From assembly GCA_947473805.1 (NCBI GenBank), contig CANJGB010000001.1, positions 1-64,000 on the forward strand: 64,000 nucleotides of DNA, given 5' to 3'. Origin of the DNA: Alphaproteobacteria bacterium (GTDB lineage: Bacteria > Pseudomonadota > Alphaproteobacteria > Ferrovibrionales > Ferrovibrionaceae). A program made the translations under genes and the position numbers. Positions within the stretch are counted from its first letter, which is position 1. The number at the start of each line of letters is the position of its first letter. Below, piece by piece: positions 50,134-60,984 of this stretch. The notes below the pieces were generated by a model, which saw nothing but the letters and a program-made list of their open reading frames with translations, had not been told where the DNA came from and did no database searches.

Positions 50134-50820
50134 TCATGTGATGGAAGTGCCGGTACTGGACGTGCCGGTACTGGACGTGCCGGTCAGGGCGGTACTGGGT
50201 CGGGTCGGGCGCTGTGACAGGCGCAGGGCGCTGGAGCGCCGTTCGCGGATCGCGGTGGCCGAAGCCGGATGTGTCGCCGCTGCGAAAAAAGTCCAAGCCG
50301 GGGTTCCCGAATCGCCCAACCGGTGCCCTGCCGATGCCGGCCTGCGAAAGGCCGCGTAGCGTTTCGCGGCCAGCGACGCCAGAGCCTTGCCAGAATAGGC
50401 CGGTCGGTCGAAGACCGCAATCGGCATGAGGGAGAAAATCCTTGTCCAGTGCCGCCAGTGGCGGATTTGCATCAGATTGTCGGCGCCCATCAGCCAGATG
50501 AACTGCGTGTCGGGAAACCGGCGGCGCAACTCGGTCAGCGTGTCGACGGTGTAGCGCGTGCCGAATCGGGCCTCGATGCCGCTGACGCGGATGCGCGGAT
50601 GGCGCGCCACCTGGGCCGCCTGCGCCAGGCGCTCGGCGAACGGCGCCATGCCCTTGGCCTGCTTCAGCGGGTTCTGCGGGCTGACCAGCCACCACACCTG
50701 GTCGAGGCCCAGCAGGCGCAGCGCCAGCAGGCTGATATGCCGGTGCCCCGCATGCGCCGGATTGAACGACCCGCCCAGCAGCCCGACGCGCCGGCATTGC
50801 CGAGAGCCAAGCGGGATCAT
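50134..50820 (-). CDS. nadD: Nicotinate-nucleotide adenylyltransferase with repeat-encoded tail
   Basis: NadD makes deamido-NAD. The nucleotidyltransferase motif GGSFNPAHAGH (16-26), WLVSPQNPLK and FIWLMGADNL are present. The normal end ISATxIR appears as ASATAIRERRSSA at about residues 187-199. The last 16 residues are TGTSSTGTSSTGTSIT, encoded by a minisatellite, making a tail absent from the family. Confidence 0.93.
   Translation of the reverse strand: MIPLGSRQCRRVGLLGGSFNPAHAGHRHISLLALRLLGLDQVWWLVSPQNPLKQAKGMAPFAERLAQAAQVARHPRIRVSGIEARFGTRYTVDTLTELRRRFPDTQFIWLMGADNLMQIRHWRHWTRIFSLMPIAVFDRPAYSGKALASLAAKRYAAFRRPASAGHRLGDSGTPAWTFFAAATHPASATAIRERRSSALRLSQRPTRPSTALTGTSSTGTSSTGTSIT
50146..50187 (-). 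repeat. 15-base minisatellite in the nadD 3' end
   Basis: The + strand unit CGTGCCGGTACTGGA occurs at 50146-50160 (one mismatch), 50161-50175 and in part to 50187. It shares GTGCCGGT with the repeat at 38546. Confidence 0.85.
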
Positions 50821-50833
50821 GCACGGTCACCGG

Positions 50834-52110
50834 TCACGGCCGGATCTGGCCGTCGCCATGCACCACGTACTTGAAGGTGGTCAGCTGTTCGACGCCGACC
50901 GGGCCGCGCGCGTGCAGCTTGCCGGTGGCGATGCCGATCTCGGCGCCGAAGCCGAACTCGCCGCCATCGGCGAACTGGGTCGAGGCGTTATGCAGCAGGA
51001 TCGCGCTATCGATGCACGCCATGAAACGTTCGGCCGTCGCCGCATCCGCGGTGACGATGCTCTCGGTGTGGTGCGACCCGTGCGTCTCGATATGTTCGAT
51101 GGCTGCATCGACGCCATCGACGATCCTGCAGGCGATGATGGCATCGAGGAACTCGGTTGCCCAGTCGGCCTCGACGGCGGCCTTCACGCGCGGATCGATC
51201 TGCTGCACCTCGGCATCGCCGCGCACTTCGCAGCCGGCGTCCAGCAGGTCGGTGACCAGCGGCTTCAGGTGCGTCGCCATGCAGGCGCGATCGACCAGCA
51301 GCGTCTCCGCCGCACCGCAGACGCCGGTGCGCCGCAGCTTGGCGTTCATGACGATCTTGCGCGCCATGGCCAGGTCGGCTGCGCCGTCCACATAGACATG
51401 GCAATTGCCGTCAAGGTGCGCCAGCACCGGAATGCGGCTCTCCGCCTGCACGCGTGCGATCAGGCCCTTGCCGCCGCGCGGGACGATGACATCGATGAAC
51501 TCGTGCATGCCCAGCATGATGCCAACCGCCGCGCGGTCGGCGACCGGCACCATCTGGATGGCGGCCTCGGGCAGGCCGGCGGCAACAAGGCCATGGCGCA
51601 GGCAGTTGAGAATCGCGCGGCTGGAATTGAAGCTTTCCGAACCGCCGCGCAGGATGCAGGCATTGCCCGACTTCAGGCACAGGCCGCCGGCATCTGCCGT
51701 CACGTTCGGCCGGCTCTCGTAGATGATGCCGATGACGCCCAGCGGTGTGCGCACGCGCTTGAAGTTAAGCCCGTTCGGCCGCGTCCATTCCGCAGCCACA
51801 CTGCCGACCGGGTCGGGCAGGGCGGCGATTTCCTCCAGGCCCTTGGCCATGGCCTCGACGCGCGCCGCGTCCAGCTTCAGCCGGTCGATCATCGCGCCGG
51901 TCGTGCCGCGCGCTGTCGCCTGCGCCATGTCGGTCGCGTTGGCTTTCAGGATGATCGCCGCGTCGCTGCGGATCGCCGCCGCCGCCGCGAGCAGGGCGCG
52001 GTTCTTCGCGTCGGTGCCCGTGCGTGCCAGGACCTGCGCCGCCGCGCGCGCGGCAATGCCCACGGCGTGCATCGCACTGGTTACATCTGTAGTGGCGGCA
52101 ATACTGACGG

Positions 52111-52114
<4 letters not shown>
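50834..52114 (-). CDS. proA: Gamma-glutamyl phosphate reductase
   Basis: ProA makes glutamate-5-semialdehyde in proline synthesis. The 426-residue aldehyde-dehydrogenase-like enzyme has [31 protein letters not shown] and the Cys region [13 protein letters not shown]. The start overlaps the proB stop (ATGA). Confidence 0.96.
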
Positions 52115-54284
<2,170 letters not shown>

Positions 54285-54310
54285 TCAGGACTGCGCTGGA
54301 GGCAAAAGCA

Positions 54311-54347
54311 GGCAAAGAAAAAGGGGAATGGCCCGGCCATTCCCCTT
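54311..54347 (-). terminator. rplU-rpmA intrinsic terminator
   Basis: An 11-bp perfect stem AAGGGGAATGG/CCATTCCCCTT with a five-base loop is followed on the minus strand by TTTTCTTT. It lies between rpmA and obgE, so obgE may be expressed by read-through or its own promoter. Confidence 0.85.
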
Positions 54348-54379
54348 GATCGTAGCGTGCGGAAATGGCGGTCGGGGCG

Positions 54380-54649
54380 TTACTCGCCCGGCGGCACGTC
54401 CGGCAGAACCGAAACCATGGTGCGGTCGCCACGGCCAGGATGGAACTTCACGCGGCCTTCGCTGGTCGCGAACAGGGTGTGGTCGGTGCCGATGCCGACA
54501 TTCTTGCCCGGGTGCACCTTCGTGCCGCGCTGGCGGACAATGATGTTGCCGGAGAGAACCTGCTCGCCGCCGAACTTCTTGACGCCGAGGCGCCGGCCGG
54601 CGGTGTCGCGACCGTTGCGGGATGAACCGCCTGCTTTCTTGTGTGCCAT
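54380..54649 (-). CDS. rpmA: Ribosomal protein L27
   Basis: The 89-residue product [20 protein letters not shown]... is L27, whose N-terminus reaches the peptidyl-transferase centre. Here the N-terminus has no cleaved extension. It follows rplU in one transcript. Confidence 0.97.
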   Translation of the reverse strand: MAHKKAGGSSRNGRDTAGRRLGVKKFGGEQVLSGNIIVRQRGTKVHPGKNVGIGTDHTLFATSEGRVKFHPGRGDRTMVSVLPDVPPGE

Positions 54650-54672
54650 GGTCTACCTACTACCCTCTACGC

Positions 54673-54987
54673 TCAGGCGCCCACGATCCCGGTGATCTTC
54701 ACCCGGGTCAGGTCCTGACGGTGGCCGTTCCGGCGGCGCGAATTCTGGCGGCGCCGCTTCTTGAAGACGATGATCTTGTCGCCGCGCATCTGCTCGACCA
54801 GCTCGGCGGTGACGCTCGCGCCGGCAACTAGGGGCTGGCCCAGCTTGACGCCGCCTTCGCCGCCCACCGCCAGAACTTCGGTGAACTCGAGGACGCCGCC
54901 CTTTTCGCCCGGCAGGCGTTCGATCTCGAACACGTCGCCGGTCGCGACCTTGTACTGCTTGCCGCCTGTCTTGATTACCGCGAACAT
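54673..54987 (-). CDS. rplU: Ribosomal protein L21
   Basis: The 104-residue product begins [19 protein letters not shown] and contains [16 protein letters not shown], typical of L21. It is the first gene after the promoter at 55063-55090, with a leader of about 70 bases that includes GGCCGG-(3)-CCGGCC (55033-55047). Confidence 0.97.
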   Translation of the reverse strand: MFAVIKTGGKQYKVATGDVFEIERLPGEKGGVLEFTEVLAVGGEGGVKLGQPLVAGASVTAELVEQMRGDKIIVFKKRRRQNSRRRNGHRQDLTRVKITGIVGA

Positions 54988-55062
54988 CTTGATTTTCCGT
55001 CGCTTTTTGGCACCGTGCGGACATGCGCCGCGGGCCGGGTGCCGGCCGAAAATGAAGGCGGC

Positions 55063-55090
55063 ACTATAGGCATGGCGCTTCCCTTGTCAA
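55063..55090 (-). promoter_or_regulatory. rplU-rpmA promoter
   Basis: On the minus strand TTGACA (55090-55085) and TATAGT (55068-55063) are separated by 16 bases. This is one of the best sigma-70 matches in the window, as expected for a ribosomal operon. Confidence 0.75.
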
Positions 55091-55166
55091 CCGCGAAACC
55101 TGACCGGATCCGGCGGTTTGCCGGGTTGCGGTGGGTGGGCCGTTCCGCTAATTTCCGCCGCCTTGC

Positions 55167-55256
55167 GGACAGGTGGCCGAGTGGTTGAAGGCACCGCACT
55201 CGAAATGCGGCGTACCTTTACGGGTACCGTGAGTTCGAATCTCACCCTGTCCGCCA
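55167..55256 (+). tRNA. tRNA-Ser (anticodon CGA)
   Basis: A 90-base class II tRNA folds with acceptor GGACAGG/CCTGTCC, D-arm TGGCCGAGTGG and anticodon stem CCGCA/TGCGG, with CGA at 55201-55203. It has a long variable arm (GTACC...GGTAC), T-arm GAGTTCGAATCTC, discriminator G and encoded CCA. It reads UCG. Accessory DNA starts right after it. Confidence 0.95.
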
Positions 55257-55694
55257 TATTCCCCATCTAGTGTGTTGATATTCAACGGTTTTCAGGATCT
55301 GCCGTTTCTCTAGTCCCTCAATCCGTCCCACACTTCGTGCCGGTCAACAGCGAACGGGGCGGTTGATCCATATCCGCGCCGCCTCGGCTAAGAGCGGTAG
55401 GAAGCGCGCGATGATGTGATCTTGCGTTGGCCCTTGTCCGGCCCGCTGGTCCCGCATTGAATCCGTTCCGGAACCAACCGGCTGCTGCCCGCATGATGCC
55501 CGTAGGACTCAACGGCCATTTCGGGCATCCCGGCCAAGGGTTCTGTGCGGCAGCCTCCAGGTGTCATCTGCGGGCGCCTGCGGGCCTATCGGCAGCCCCT
55601 GCCCGGGCCTATGGTTTGGGGATGGGCATCCACGAGTGCCCGCAATACCCGCGTCGCCAGCTAGCGCGGCGCTAGCACGGGGAGCTGGCCTACA
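55257..55694. other. Intergenic stretch after tRNA-Ser
   Basis: I see no convincing gene. Open frames here lack ribosome sites and family features. No integrase and no copy of the tRNA 3' end are visible, although this is where an island would join. Confidence 0.5.
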
Positions 55695-56051
55695 ATGAAA
55701 TCGTTCGCCCTTGGGATTATACGCATTGCGGCGATCATCGTGCTGGTTACCATTACGCTGTCCGTTCTCGGTTTCGGCGGCACGTATATCTGGGAAAAGT
55801 GGGGCGAGGCGGAGAAGACGGCCAGGAACGCGCCTCTAGGCGAAGTAAAAATATGGCCGCCAAAAACGGCCGAAGCATTGGATGGCGTTACCCTGTCATT
55901 ATCGACGAAGTGGCTCGATGGCCAGTTGCTCTACAAGTTTGAGGTGGCCGGCTATCCTCCAAAAATTGCAGCGGCAAGAGATAAGGGCGGGTCCGATGCC
56001 GTGTTAGGCGTGCGGTTCATTGACCTTGCCCTCGTTCAACGTCTCCCTTGA
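55695..56051 (+). CDS. Small membrane-anchored protein, unknown
   Basis: The 118-residue product has one N-terminal membrane helix (about 6-30, IIRIAAIIVLVTITLSVLGF). A soluble part follows, with WPPKTAEALDGVTLSLSTKW. GGGGAG precedes the ATG by ten bases. No family is recognised. The 3' end forms one arm of the inverted repeat at 56040-56102. Confidence 0.6.
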   Translation: MKSFALGIIRIAAIIVLVTITLSVLGFGGTYIWEKWGEAEKTARNAPLGEVKIWPPKTAEALDGVTLSLSTKWLDGQLLYKFEVAGYPPKIAAARDKGGSDAVLGVRFIDLALVQRLP

Positions 56052-56102
56052 CGTGCTGACTATGCTGCCGAGCTGATTTGTTCCTATCAGCCAAGGGAGA
56101 CG
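56040..56102. repeat. Inverted repeat with inner hairpin
   Basis: CGTCTCCCTTG (56040-56050) and CAAGGGAGACG (56092-56102) are perfect inverted copies 41 bases apart. A second stem GCTGAT/ATCAGC (56072-56077/56086-56091) lies directly against the right arm. It could be a terminator for the small gene or the trace of a tiny mobile element. Confidence 0.6.
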
Positions 56103-56145
56103 TCAGGCAGGGGCAAGCTCAAACTTCCAGCCGGCGACCAGTTCC

Positions 56146-56436
56146 ATGAAACCTCCTGCCGTGGCGCCCTCATTCTGGCCGCCGGTCATCATCCTGACGC
56201 CGGGCCAGATGGTTGTGGTGTTCGCAATCCTCACCGTCTCGGCGCTGGGCCAGATTACGTCCGGAACCATGGTTTTGGGCTCGCCCTGGGTGATCTTCGG
56301 GCCGCTCGGATTTGGCTGGCTGGTCGGCGCCACGGGCGTCGGTACGGCCTTTCTGGTGTTCGCATTCGTGGTCCCAGCCTGGGCTCTGGGGACTGCTGCG
56401 CCAGCGGCCGGCAACGGCATGACTGGCGCGGTATGA
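56146..56436 (+). pseudogene. MFS-like C-terminal fragment
   Basis: The 96-residue frame is almost wholly hydrophobic, with three likely membrane segments. Its SGTMVLGSPWVIFGPLGFGW and following GVGTAF resemble the last helices of the next gene (SGAMMYGVIGAITMPLLFGW, GIGTAF). It is therefore probably the surviving end of another MFS transporter. It overlaps the next start by four bases (ATGA), so it may still be translated. Confidence 0.45.
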
Positions 56437-57638
56437 GCACCCCCACCCCGTCTCCGTCCCGGAGCATCTGGTTTGCAACCGGCGCGATGCTGCTGGTCCA
56501 GGTTGCAGTGTCGGTATCGAACATTGCCATCCCGGTTCTCGCGCCAGTATTGAACCAGGAGTTTCAGTTGGGGCCCCAATTGGCGGGCATGTACACCGCC
56601 ATCATGTACGCCAGCTTCGCGGTAGGCTTGTTCGGTGCTGCGGCGCTGATCGACCGCTTTGGCGCCGCCCGTGTATCCCAGTTCTGTGCCCTCGGCGCGG
56701 CCTTGGGACTGGTGGTGGGCAGCACAGGGACCGTCGTCAGCATTGTCCTGTGCGCGATCATCATGGGAATTGCCGCGGCGCCCGAGACCCCGGCCAGCAC
56801 GCAGTTCCTGATAGCCTCGGTACCAGCCAACCAGAGATCCTTTATCTTCTCGCTGAAACAAACCGGCAAGCCCCTGGGCACCATGGCGGCTGCCCTGATC
56901 ATTCCCCTGCTGGTCCCATTCGCCGGCTGGCGCTGGACACTCATAATTCTTGCCCTCGCCGGCTGTGGCACCGCCCTGATGATGGAGCCGGTACGGCGGC
57001 GCAACCCGCGCCCTCGGGTCACGCGGCCAACCAACGCCGACGGGCATGGCCTGCTGCATCGCCTGACCGCCACAGCCCGCCATGCTATTCAATTGCCCGG
57101 GATGGCGCGACTTACCATCGTGAACCTCGTGTTCACCTCGATCCAGACCTGTGTATCCGCCTTTCTGGTCATCGCGCTCGTGGACGGGCTCGATTACACG
57201 CTGGCGCTCGCGGGCACCATGCTAGCCCTGGTTCAGGTCGCCGGGGTGTTCGGCCGGCTTGCGTGGGGCTTCGTGGCCGACCGGTGGCAATCACCGCGCC
57301 GAATGCTGACATGGCTCTCGGTGGGCATTGTGGTCACGCCGGTACTGCTTGGGCTGTCAGAAACGTCGTGGCCGCCAGCCCTCGTCGCCGCCCTTTCCAT
57401 CGCCTTGGGCCTGACGACGAACAGTTGGAATGGCGTGATCATCGCCGACATTGCCCGGCTGTCGCCGCCGGACCAGGCTGGCGCCACTCTGTCGGGGGCG
57501 ATGATGTATGGCGTCATCGGCGCCATCACGATGCCACTGCTGTTCGGCTGGGCGGCGGCAACGCTTGGCATCGGTACCGCGTTCATGGGAATTGGAGCGA
57601 TCGGTCTTATCGCTTTCTGGGCATTGGTCCGCCCCTAG
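56433..57638 (+). CDS. MFS transporter
   Basis: The 401-residue protein has about twelve membrane helices and MFS loop motifs (ALIDRFGAARVS after helix 2, GFVADRWQSPRRM after helix 8). Substrate is unknown. Its order after an MFS-like fragment and before a Dabb protein suggests a small catabolic remnant. Confidence 0.88.
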   Translation: MSTPTPSPSRSIWFATGAMLLVQVAVSVSNIAIPVLAPVLNQEFQLGPQLAGMYTAIMYASFAVGLFGAAALIDRFGAARVSQFCALGAALGLVVGSTGTVVSIVLCAIIMGIAAAPETPASTQFLIASVPANQRSFIFSLKQTGKPLGTMAAALIIPLLVPFAGWRWTLIILALAGCGTALMMEPVRRRNPRPRVTRPTNADGHGLLHRLTATARHAIQLPGMARLTIVNLVFTSIQTCVSAFLVIALVDGLDYTLALAGTMLALVQVAGVFGRLAWGFVADRWQSPRRMLTWLSVGIVVTPVLLGLSETSWPPALVAALSIALGLTTNSWNGVIIADIARLSPPDQAGATLSGAMMYGVIGAITMPLLFGWAAATLGIGTAFMGIGAIGLIAFWALVRP

Positions 57639-57641
57639 GTA

Positions 57642-57944
57642 TCACGTCGCTTCGCCGCCGAAATCGACGACCATCAGATCTTCCGCGATTTCTCGAAACG
57701 GCTCCCCCAGAGCCCGATGAGCCGGGTGGGGACCGTAATTCGCGAGCGCGTCTCGATCCTTCAATTGAACGATTCCCACATGGGTATATCCCTTCGCGCG
57801 GTCCGAGAAGTTCACTCCCGTATGCACCGACACGATACCTGGAATCTGATCCTTCAGGGCTTCCAACGCCTGCATACGCTCAGTCATGCGCTTGTCAGAT
57901 GTTCCAGGCTTCCATTTGATCAACACGATATGAAAGACGGGCAT
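57642..57944 (-). CDS. Dabb-family (stress-responsive A/B barrel) protein
   Basis: The 100-residue protein begins MPVFHIVLIKWKPGTSDKRM and ends with HRALGEPFREIAEDLMVVDF. This matches the dimeric ferredoxin-like Dabb fold, used by some ring-cleaving or cyclising enzymes. ATG 57944 has GAAGGG upstream. It converges on the MFS gene. Confidence 0.82.
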   Translation of the reverse strand: MPVFHIVLIKWKPGTSDKRMTERMQALEALKDQIPGIVSVHTGVNFSDRAKGYTHVGIVQLKDRDALANYGPHPAHRALGEPFREIAEDLMVVDFGGEAT

Positions 57945-58000
57945 GTATTTTCCCTTCAAAACGAGTGTCGCACTCTGGTGCCAAATCCTGGTCCGGCGCT

Positions 58001-58309
58001 CTAGTGAGAGATCTCGCTAGCGGCAAAAATCGCGTCGAGTTGCGAGGCATGACCCACCCCGAATCCAACCGTATTCCTCTTTGGCGGTTCACAGTCCTGC
58101 CATTCCGCCAGGCGCAGGATGTTCGGATAGGTCTCCACGGCAATGGGGGTGAGGTAGATTTCTATATCGTCGCCCAGGTCGCTTCGAAACAGCATTGCGG
58201 CGCCGTCCGGGCCGGCCTCTCGGGCCATCCACATGGCCTCAAACTCTTCCTGTATCTGAGCGCAGCGCGACGCTTCCGTGATTGGAAGGCGGCAGACTTT
58301 CCAGCCCAT
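58001..58309 (-). CDS. Hypothetical soluble protein (102 aa)
   Basis: I recognise no family. The peptide is soluble, with FEAMWMAREAGPDGAAMLFRS and an acidic DDIEIYLTP strand region, reading like a small alpha/beta domain. AGGA precedes the ATG. It starts 15 bases after a 32-residue membrane peptide and is probably co-expressed with it. Confidence 0.55.
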   Translation of the reverse strand: MGWKVCRLPITEASRCAQIQEEFEAMWMAREAGPDGAAMLFRSDLGDDIEIYLTPIAVETYPNILRLAEWQDCEPPKRNTVGFGVGHASQLDAIFAASEISH

Positions 58310-58324
58310 TGGACGTCCTGACGA

Positions 58325-58423
58325 TTATCCGGCGATGATATAGCGAACGGTGAGGTGGAGCAGGCCCGCCGTTAGGATGGCGCCTGACATCACGATGAAG
58401 AACCGGCGCCAAGGCTTGTCCAT
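58325..58423 (-). CDS. 32-residue single-helix membrane peptide
   Basis: ATG at 58423, after GGGGGAAG, opens a short frame ending with TAA at 58325-58327. The peptide starts MDKPWRRFFIVM and ends YIIAG. Its positive start and a 20-residue hydrophobic span predict one inner-membrane helix with the N-terminus inside. Confidence 0.5.
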   Translation of the reverse strand: MDKPWRRFFIVMSGAILTAGLLHLTVRYIIAG

Positions 58424-58829
58424 TTGATCTTCCCCCTATTTTCGGATTCAGATCAAAGCGCTTCGCGGCAGGCAAGGATCAATTTGAGACGAGGTGGGTC
58501 CATTCCGTCGCTCCCATCCACCGCAGGCCTCCACGCCGTTCGCTCCGCACAGGATATGGGTGGCCGCCTCTGACAAGCCCACGAGGGGTGGTTGCGCCAC
58601 AGATTGACAGTGCCGGACGGCAATCTCATAACCTGCGCCGGGCGACTCCTTTGAATCCGCATGACGCGTCTCAGTGAAATTCTGGCGAACTACCCCGCGG
58701 TGATTTCGGTTGGGCGCCCCCTGAAGATACGCCGCCAGCCAGATATAGAATGCGGTGTAAACAGACAGCTTCCGTTTGACGTGGCGGCCGATAGGATAGA
58801 GGCATCAAAAAAAGCTGGGAGGATGCCAA
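58424..58829. other. Intergenic stretch before the right-hand module
   Basis: This stretch must hold the start of the minus-strand small genes and of the Bug gene at 58830. A TTGACG at about 58777 may be part of the latter's promoter. A 101-codon frame from 58661 overlaps the Bug gene and has no family features, so I do not call it. Confidence 0.4.
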
Positions 58830-59792
58830 ATGCGCGCGTTGATCCTGAAGTCTTTGCTGGTTGCCGGCTTGTTCGGGGCGGCTGGCGCCCACGCCCAGTC
58901 AACGGCTTTTCCGGGCGCCAAGCCCATTTCCTTTGTCATCCCCTTCGCCGCGGGCGGCTCTACTGACACACTGGGTCGCCAGTTCGCTACACGGCTAGGT
59001 ACAGCGCTTGCCACCAATGTCATCGTCGAAAACCGTACAGGCGGTTCCGGTACGGTGGGCGGCGCCTACGTCGCAGCTGCTCCCGCTGATGGCTATACCG
59101 TGCTCCTAGGCGTCGATACATCGATCCTAACCCGCCACCTTGAAGGGCTGAAGTACGACGGTGAAAGAGACTTCAAGCCGCTTGGCATGATTGCCATCAC
59201 TCCGGTGTCAATTGCCGCCGGGCCGCAGGTGCCGGTGCAGAGTTTCCGGGAGCTTGTGGCACTGGTTCGGGCCAATCCGGGCAAGTTCGACTATGGCACA
59301 TCCGGCGTCGGTGGCACCGCACACCTGATTGGCTCGATGCTGAAGCGCGATGGGGGTATGGACATGGTCCACGTGCCTTACAAGAGCGGTTCTCAGGCGA
59401 TCCAGGATATTCTTGGTGGACGCGTGCCATTGGTCATAACGGCGCCAATTTCCGTCTCGCAAACACCGCAAATCCGTGTACTTGCCGTATTCACCGATAC
59501 GCGGATCCCGACGCTGCCTAACGTCCCCACCGCAAAGGAGGAGGGCGTTCCAATCGCAATCAGCTCGGTGTTCGGCGTCTTCGCCCCGGCGGCGACACCT
59601 CAACCTGTCGTCAATACGCTCAACCAGGCTATCGCCAAGGTAGCGATGGACGAAGGGTTCCGTGCGGAGATTAGCAAAGGTGGTTTCGTGCCGGCGACTG
59701 ATCCGAGCGTCGCACACCTAGCCAAGCTTGTAGCCGAGGGCAATGCGAACATGGAGGCTGCGTTCAAGTCACTTGGAATTAAGCCGGAGTAG
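58830..59792 (+). CDS. Bug/TctC-type solute-binding protein
   Basis: The 320-residue receptor has a signal peptide (1-22, ...GAHAQS) and family motifs ISFVIPFAAGGSTDTLGR, PADGYTVLLG, GTSGVGGTAHL and LPNVPTAKEEG. GGGAGG lies ahead of the ATG. It opens the second catabolic module. Codon use begins to drift toward A/T here. Confidence 0.9.
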   Translation: MRALILKSLLVAGLFGAAGAHAQSTAFPGAKPISFVIPFAAGGSTDTLGRQFATRLGTALATNVIVENRTGGSGTVGGAYVAAAPADGYTVLLGVDTSILTRHLEGLKYDGERDFKPLGMIAITPVSIAAGPQVPVQSFRELVALVRANPGKFDYGTSGVGGTAHLIGSMLKRDGGMDMVHVPYKSGSQAIQDILGGRVPLVITAPISVSQTPQIRVLAVFTDTRIPTLPNVPTAKEEGVPIAISSVFGVFAPAATPQPVVNTLNQAIAKVAMDEGFRAEISKGGFVPATDPSVAHLAKLVAEGNANMEAAFKSLGIKPE

Positions 59793-60036
59793 CAATACCG
59801 ATGGTCACGATGCACCTCGTTTCATCGGTCGGGCGGTGGCTCGTTGGCTAAGTTCCCGGTGCACACCCTCTTCACAAGCGTTGGCGAATCTCGCGTATAG
59901 CTGCGCAACATCAAAGCAGGGATTAGGCAGTATGGCAGGGGCGTTAACATCAATGGCTGCCCTGGCACAAACGCTGTCCGCCGAAATGACCAACGTTAGC
60001 TGAGTGGCCATTCGAGACTGGGACTGAATCAATTAG

Positions 60037-60867
60037 ATGCGCATTGATATTGTTGTTCCAAATCAAGGAGCCGACGCGGTTAAGGCCATTAGAGCTGGCC
60101 CACTATTGGAAAAAATGGGCTTCGCCGGGCTGTGGCTAACTGATCACGTCATCGGTGCGGATGAGTATCGACACTATGGCGGCCAGTGGATGGAGATACT
60201 GTCCGCGCTCGCTTTTCTAGCTTCATCGACCTCGAGGGTTCGTCTCGGGACCGGAATTTTGGTGTTGCCCTATCGAAATCCGGTTCTTACGGCAAAGATG
60301 ATCGCCACGATCGACCAGCTGAGTGGCGGCCGAGTCGATCTCGGAGTTGGAACGGGCTACGCGCGAACCGAATTCGAAGCGCTCGGAGTTGGTCCTCTTC
60401 ATGAGGAACGCGGACGTGTGACTGATGAGTGCCTGGACGTAATAAAGAAGTGTTGGGCCGGCGGTGCCGTGGCAGCAAGCGGGTCCAGATTCTCGTTCGA
60501 TGCCGTAGAGTTCTCCCCACAACCGGCTCAGAATCCGTCAGTCCCGATTTGGGTTGGATCTCGCGGAGTGGGGCGCCTTCCGCTTCGACGCGCAGCACAA
60601 TATGGCGACTACTGGCATCCAGTTCGAGTAACCCCCGAGGAGCTGATCGACGCCTCAAATTTCATCGACGATCTGGCTGGCCGACGAGTGCGCCGAAGCG
60701 CGCGTTTAGTTTTCGGCCAAGCGAAGCCGACAGAAGCTGTTGTAGAGGCAATTGAGAGCTACCGAGCTGCGGGGTGTGAGCAGGTCGCTATCGACTTTAG
60801 GTGTGAATCGCTGAGCATATATCTGAAGCTGGCCGAGCAGTTAAGCATGAGGCTAATGTTGGTCTAG
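60037..60867 (+). CDS. LLM-class flavin/F420-dependent oxidoreductase
   Basis: The 276-residue TIM-barrel protein has LLM signatures: FAGLWLTDHV, STSRVRLGTGILVLPYRNPV, SGGRVDLGVGTGY and VPIWVGSRG. The F420-type LLM group is the nearest match, though FMN cannot be excluded. The codons are AT-richer than the core genes (ATT, AAT, TTA common), suggesting transfer. Confidence 0.87.
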   Translation: MRIDIVVPNQGADAVKAIRAGPLLEKMGFAGLWLTDHVIGADEYRHYGGQWMEILSALAFLASSTSRVRLGTGILVLPYRNPVLTAKMIATIDQLSGGRVDLGVGTGYARTEFEALGVGPLHEERGRVTDECLDVIKKCWAGGAVAASGSRFSFDAVEFSPQPAQNPSVPIWVGSRGVGRLPLRRAAQYGDYWHPVRVTPEELIDASNFIDDLAGRRVRRSARLVFGQAKPTEAVVEAIESYRAAGCEQVAIDFRCESLSIYLKLAEQLSMRLMLV

Positions 60868-60984
60868 GCTCAACTATTCTTCCAAAAGCTGGAAAAGTAT
60901 TGTTACGAAAACTGGCCTTCTCCTGCTCCTTCAATGGTGAAAACCTGTGTTCAATGCGGGGACATACCGCGCGGGAGGAAATTC

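Noticed and set aside
56103-57092. A 329-codon minus-strand frame opposite the MFS gene
   Set aside because: No domain features, and it opposes a transporter with clear membrane helices and loop motifs.
58661-58966. A 101-codon frame overlapping the Bug receptor start
   Set aside because: No ribosome site or family match, and it overlaps a signal peptide with a strong start.
59805-60032. A 75-codon minus-strand frame between the Bug and LLM genes
   Set aside because: It could be a gene remnant, but I see no family motif and no ribosome site.
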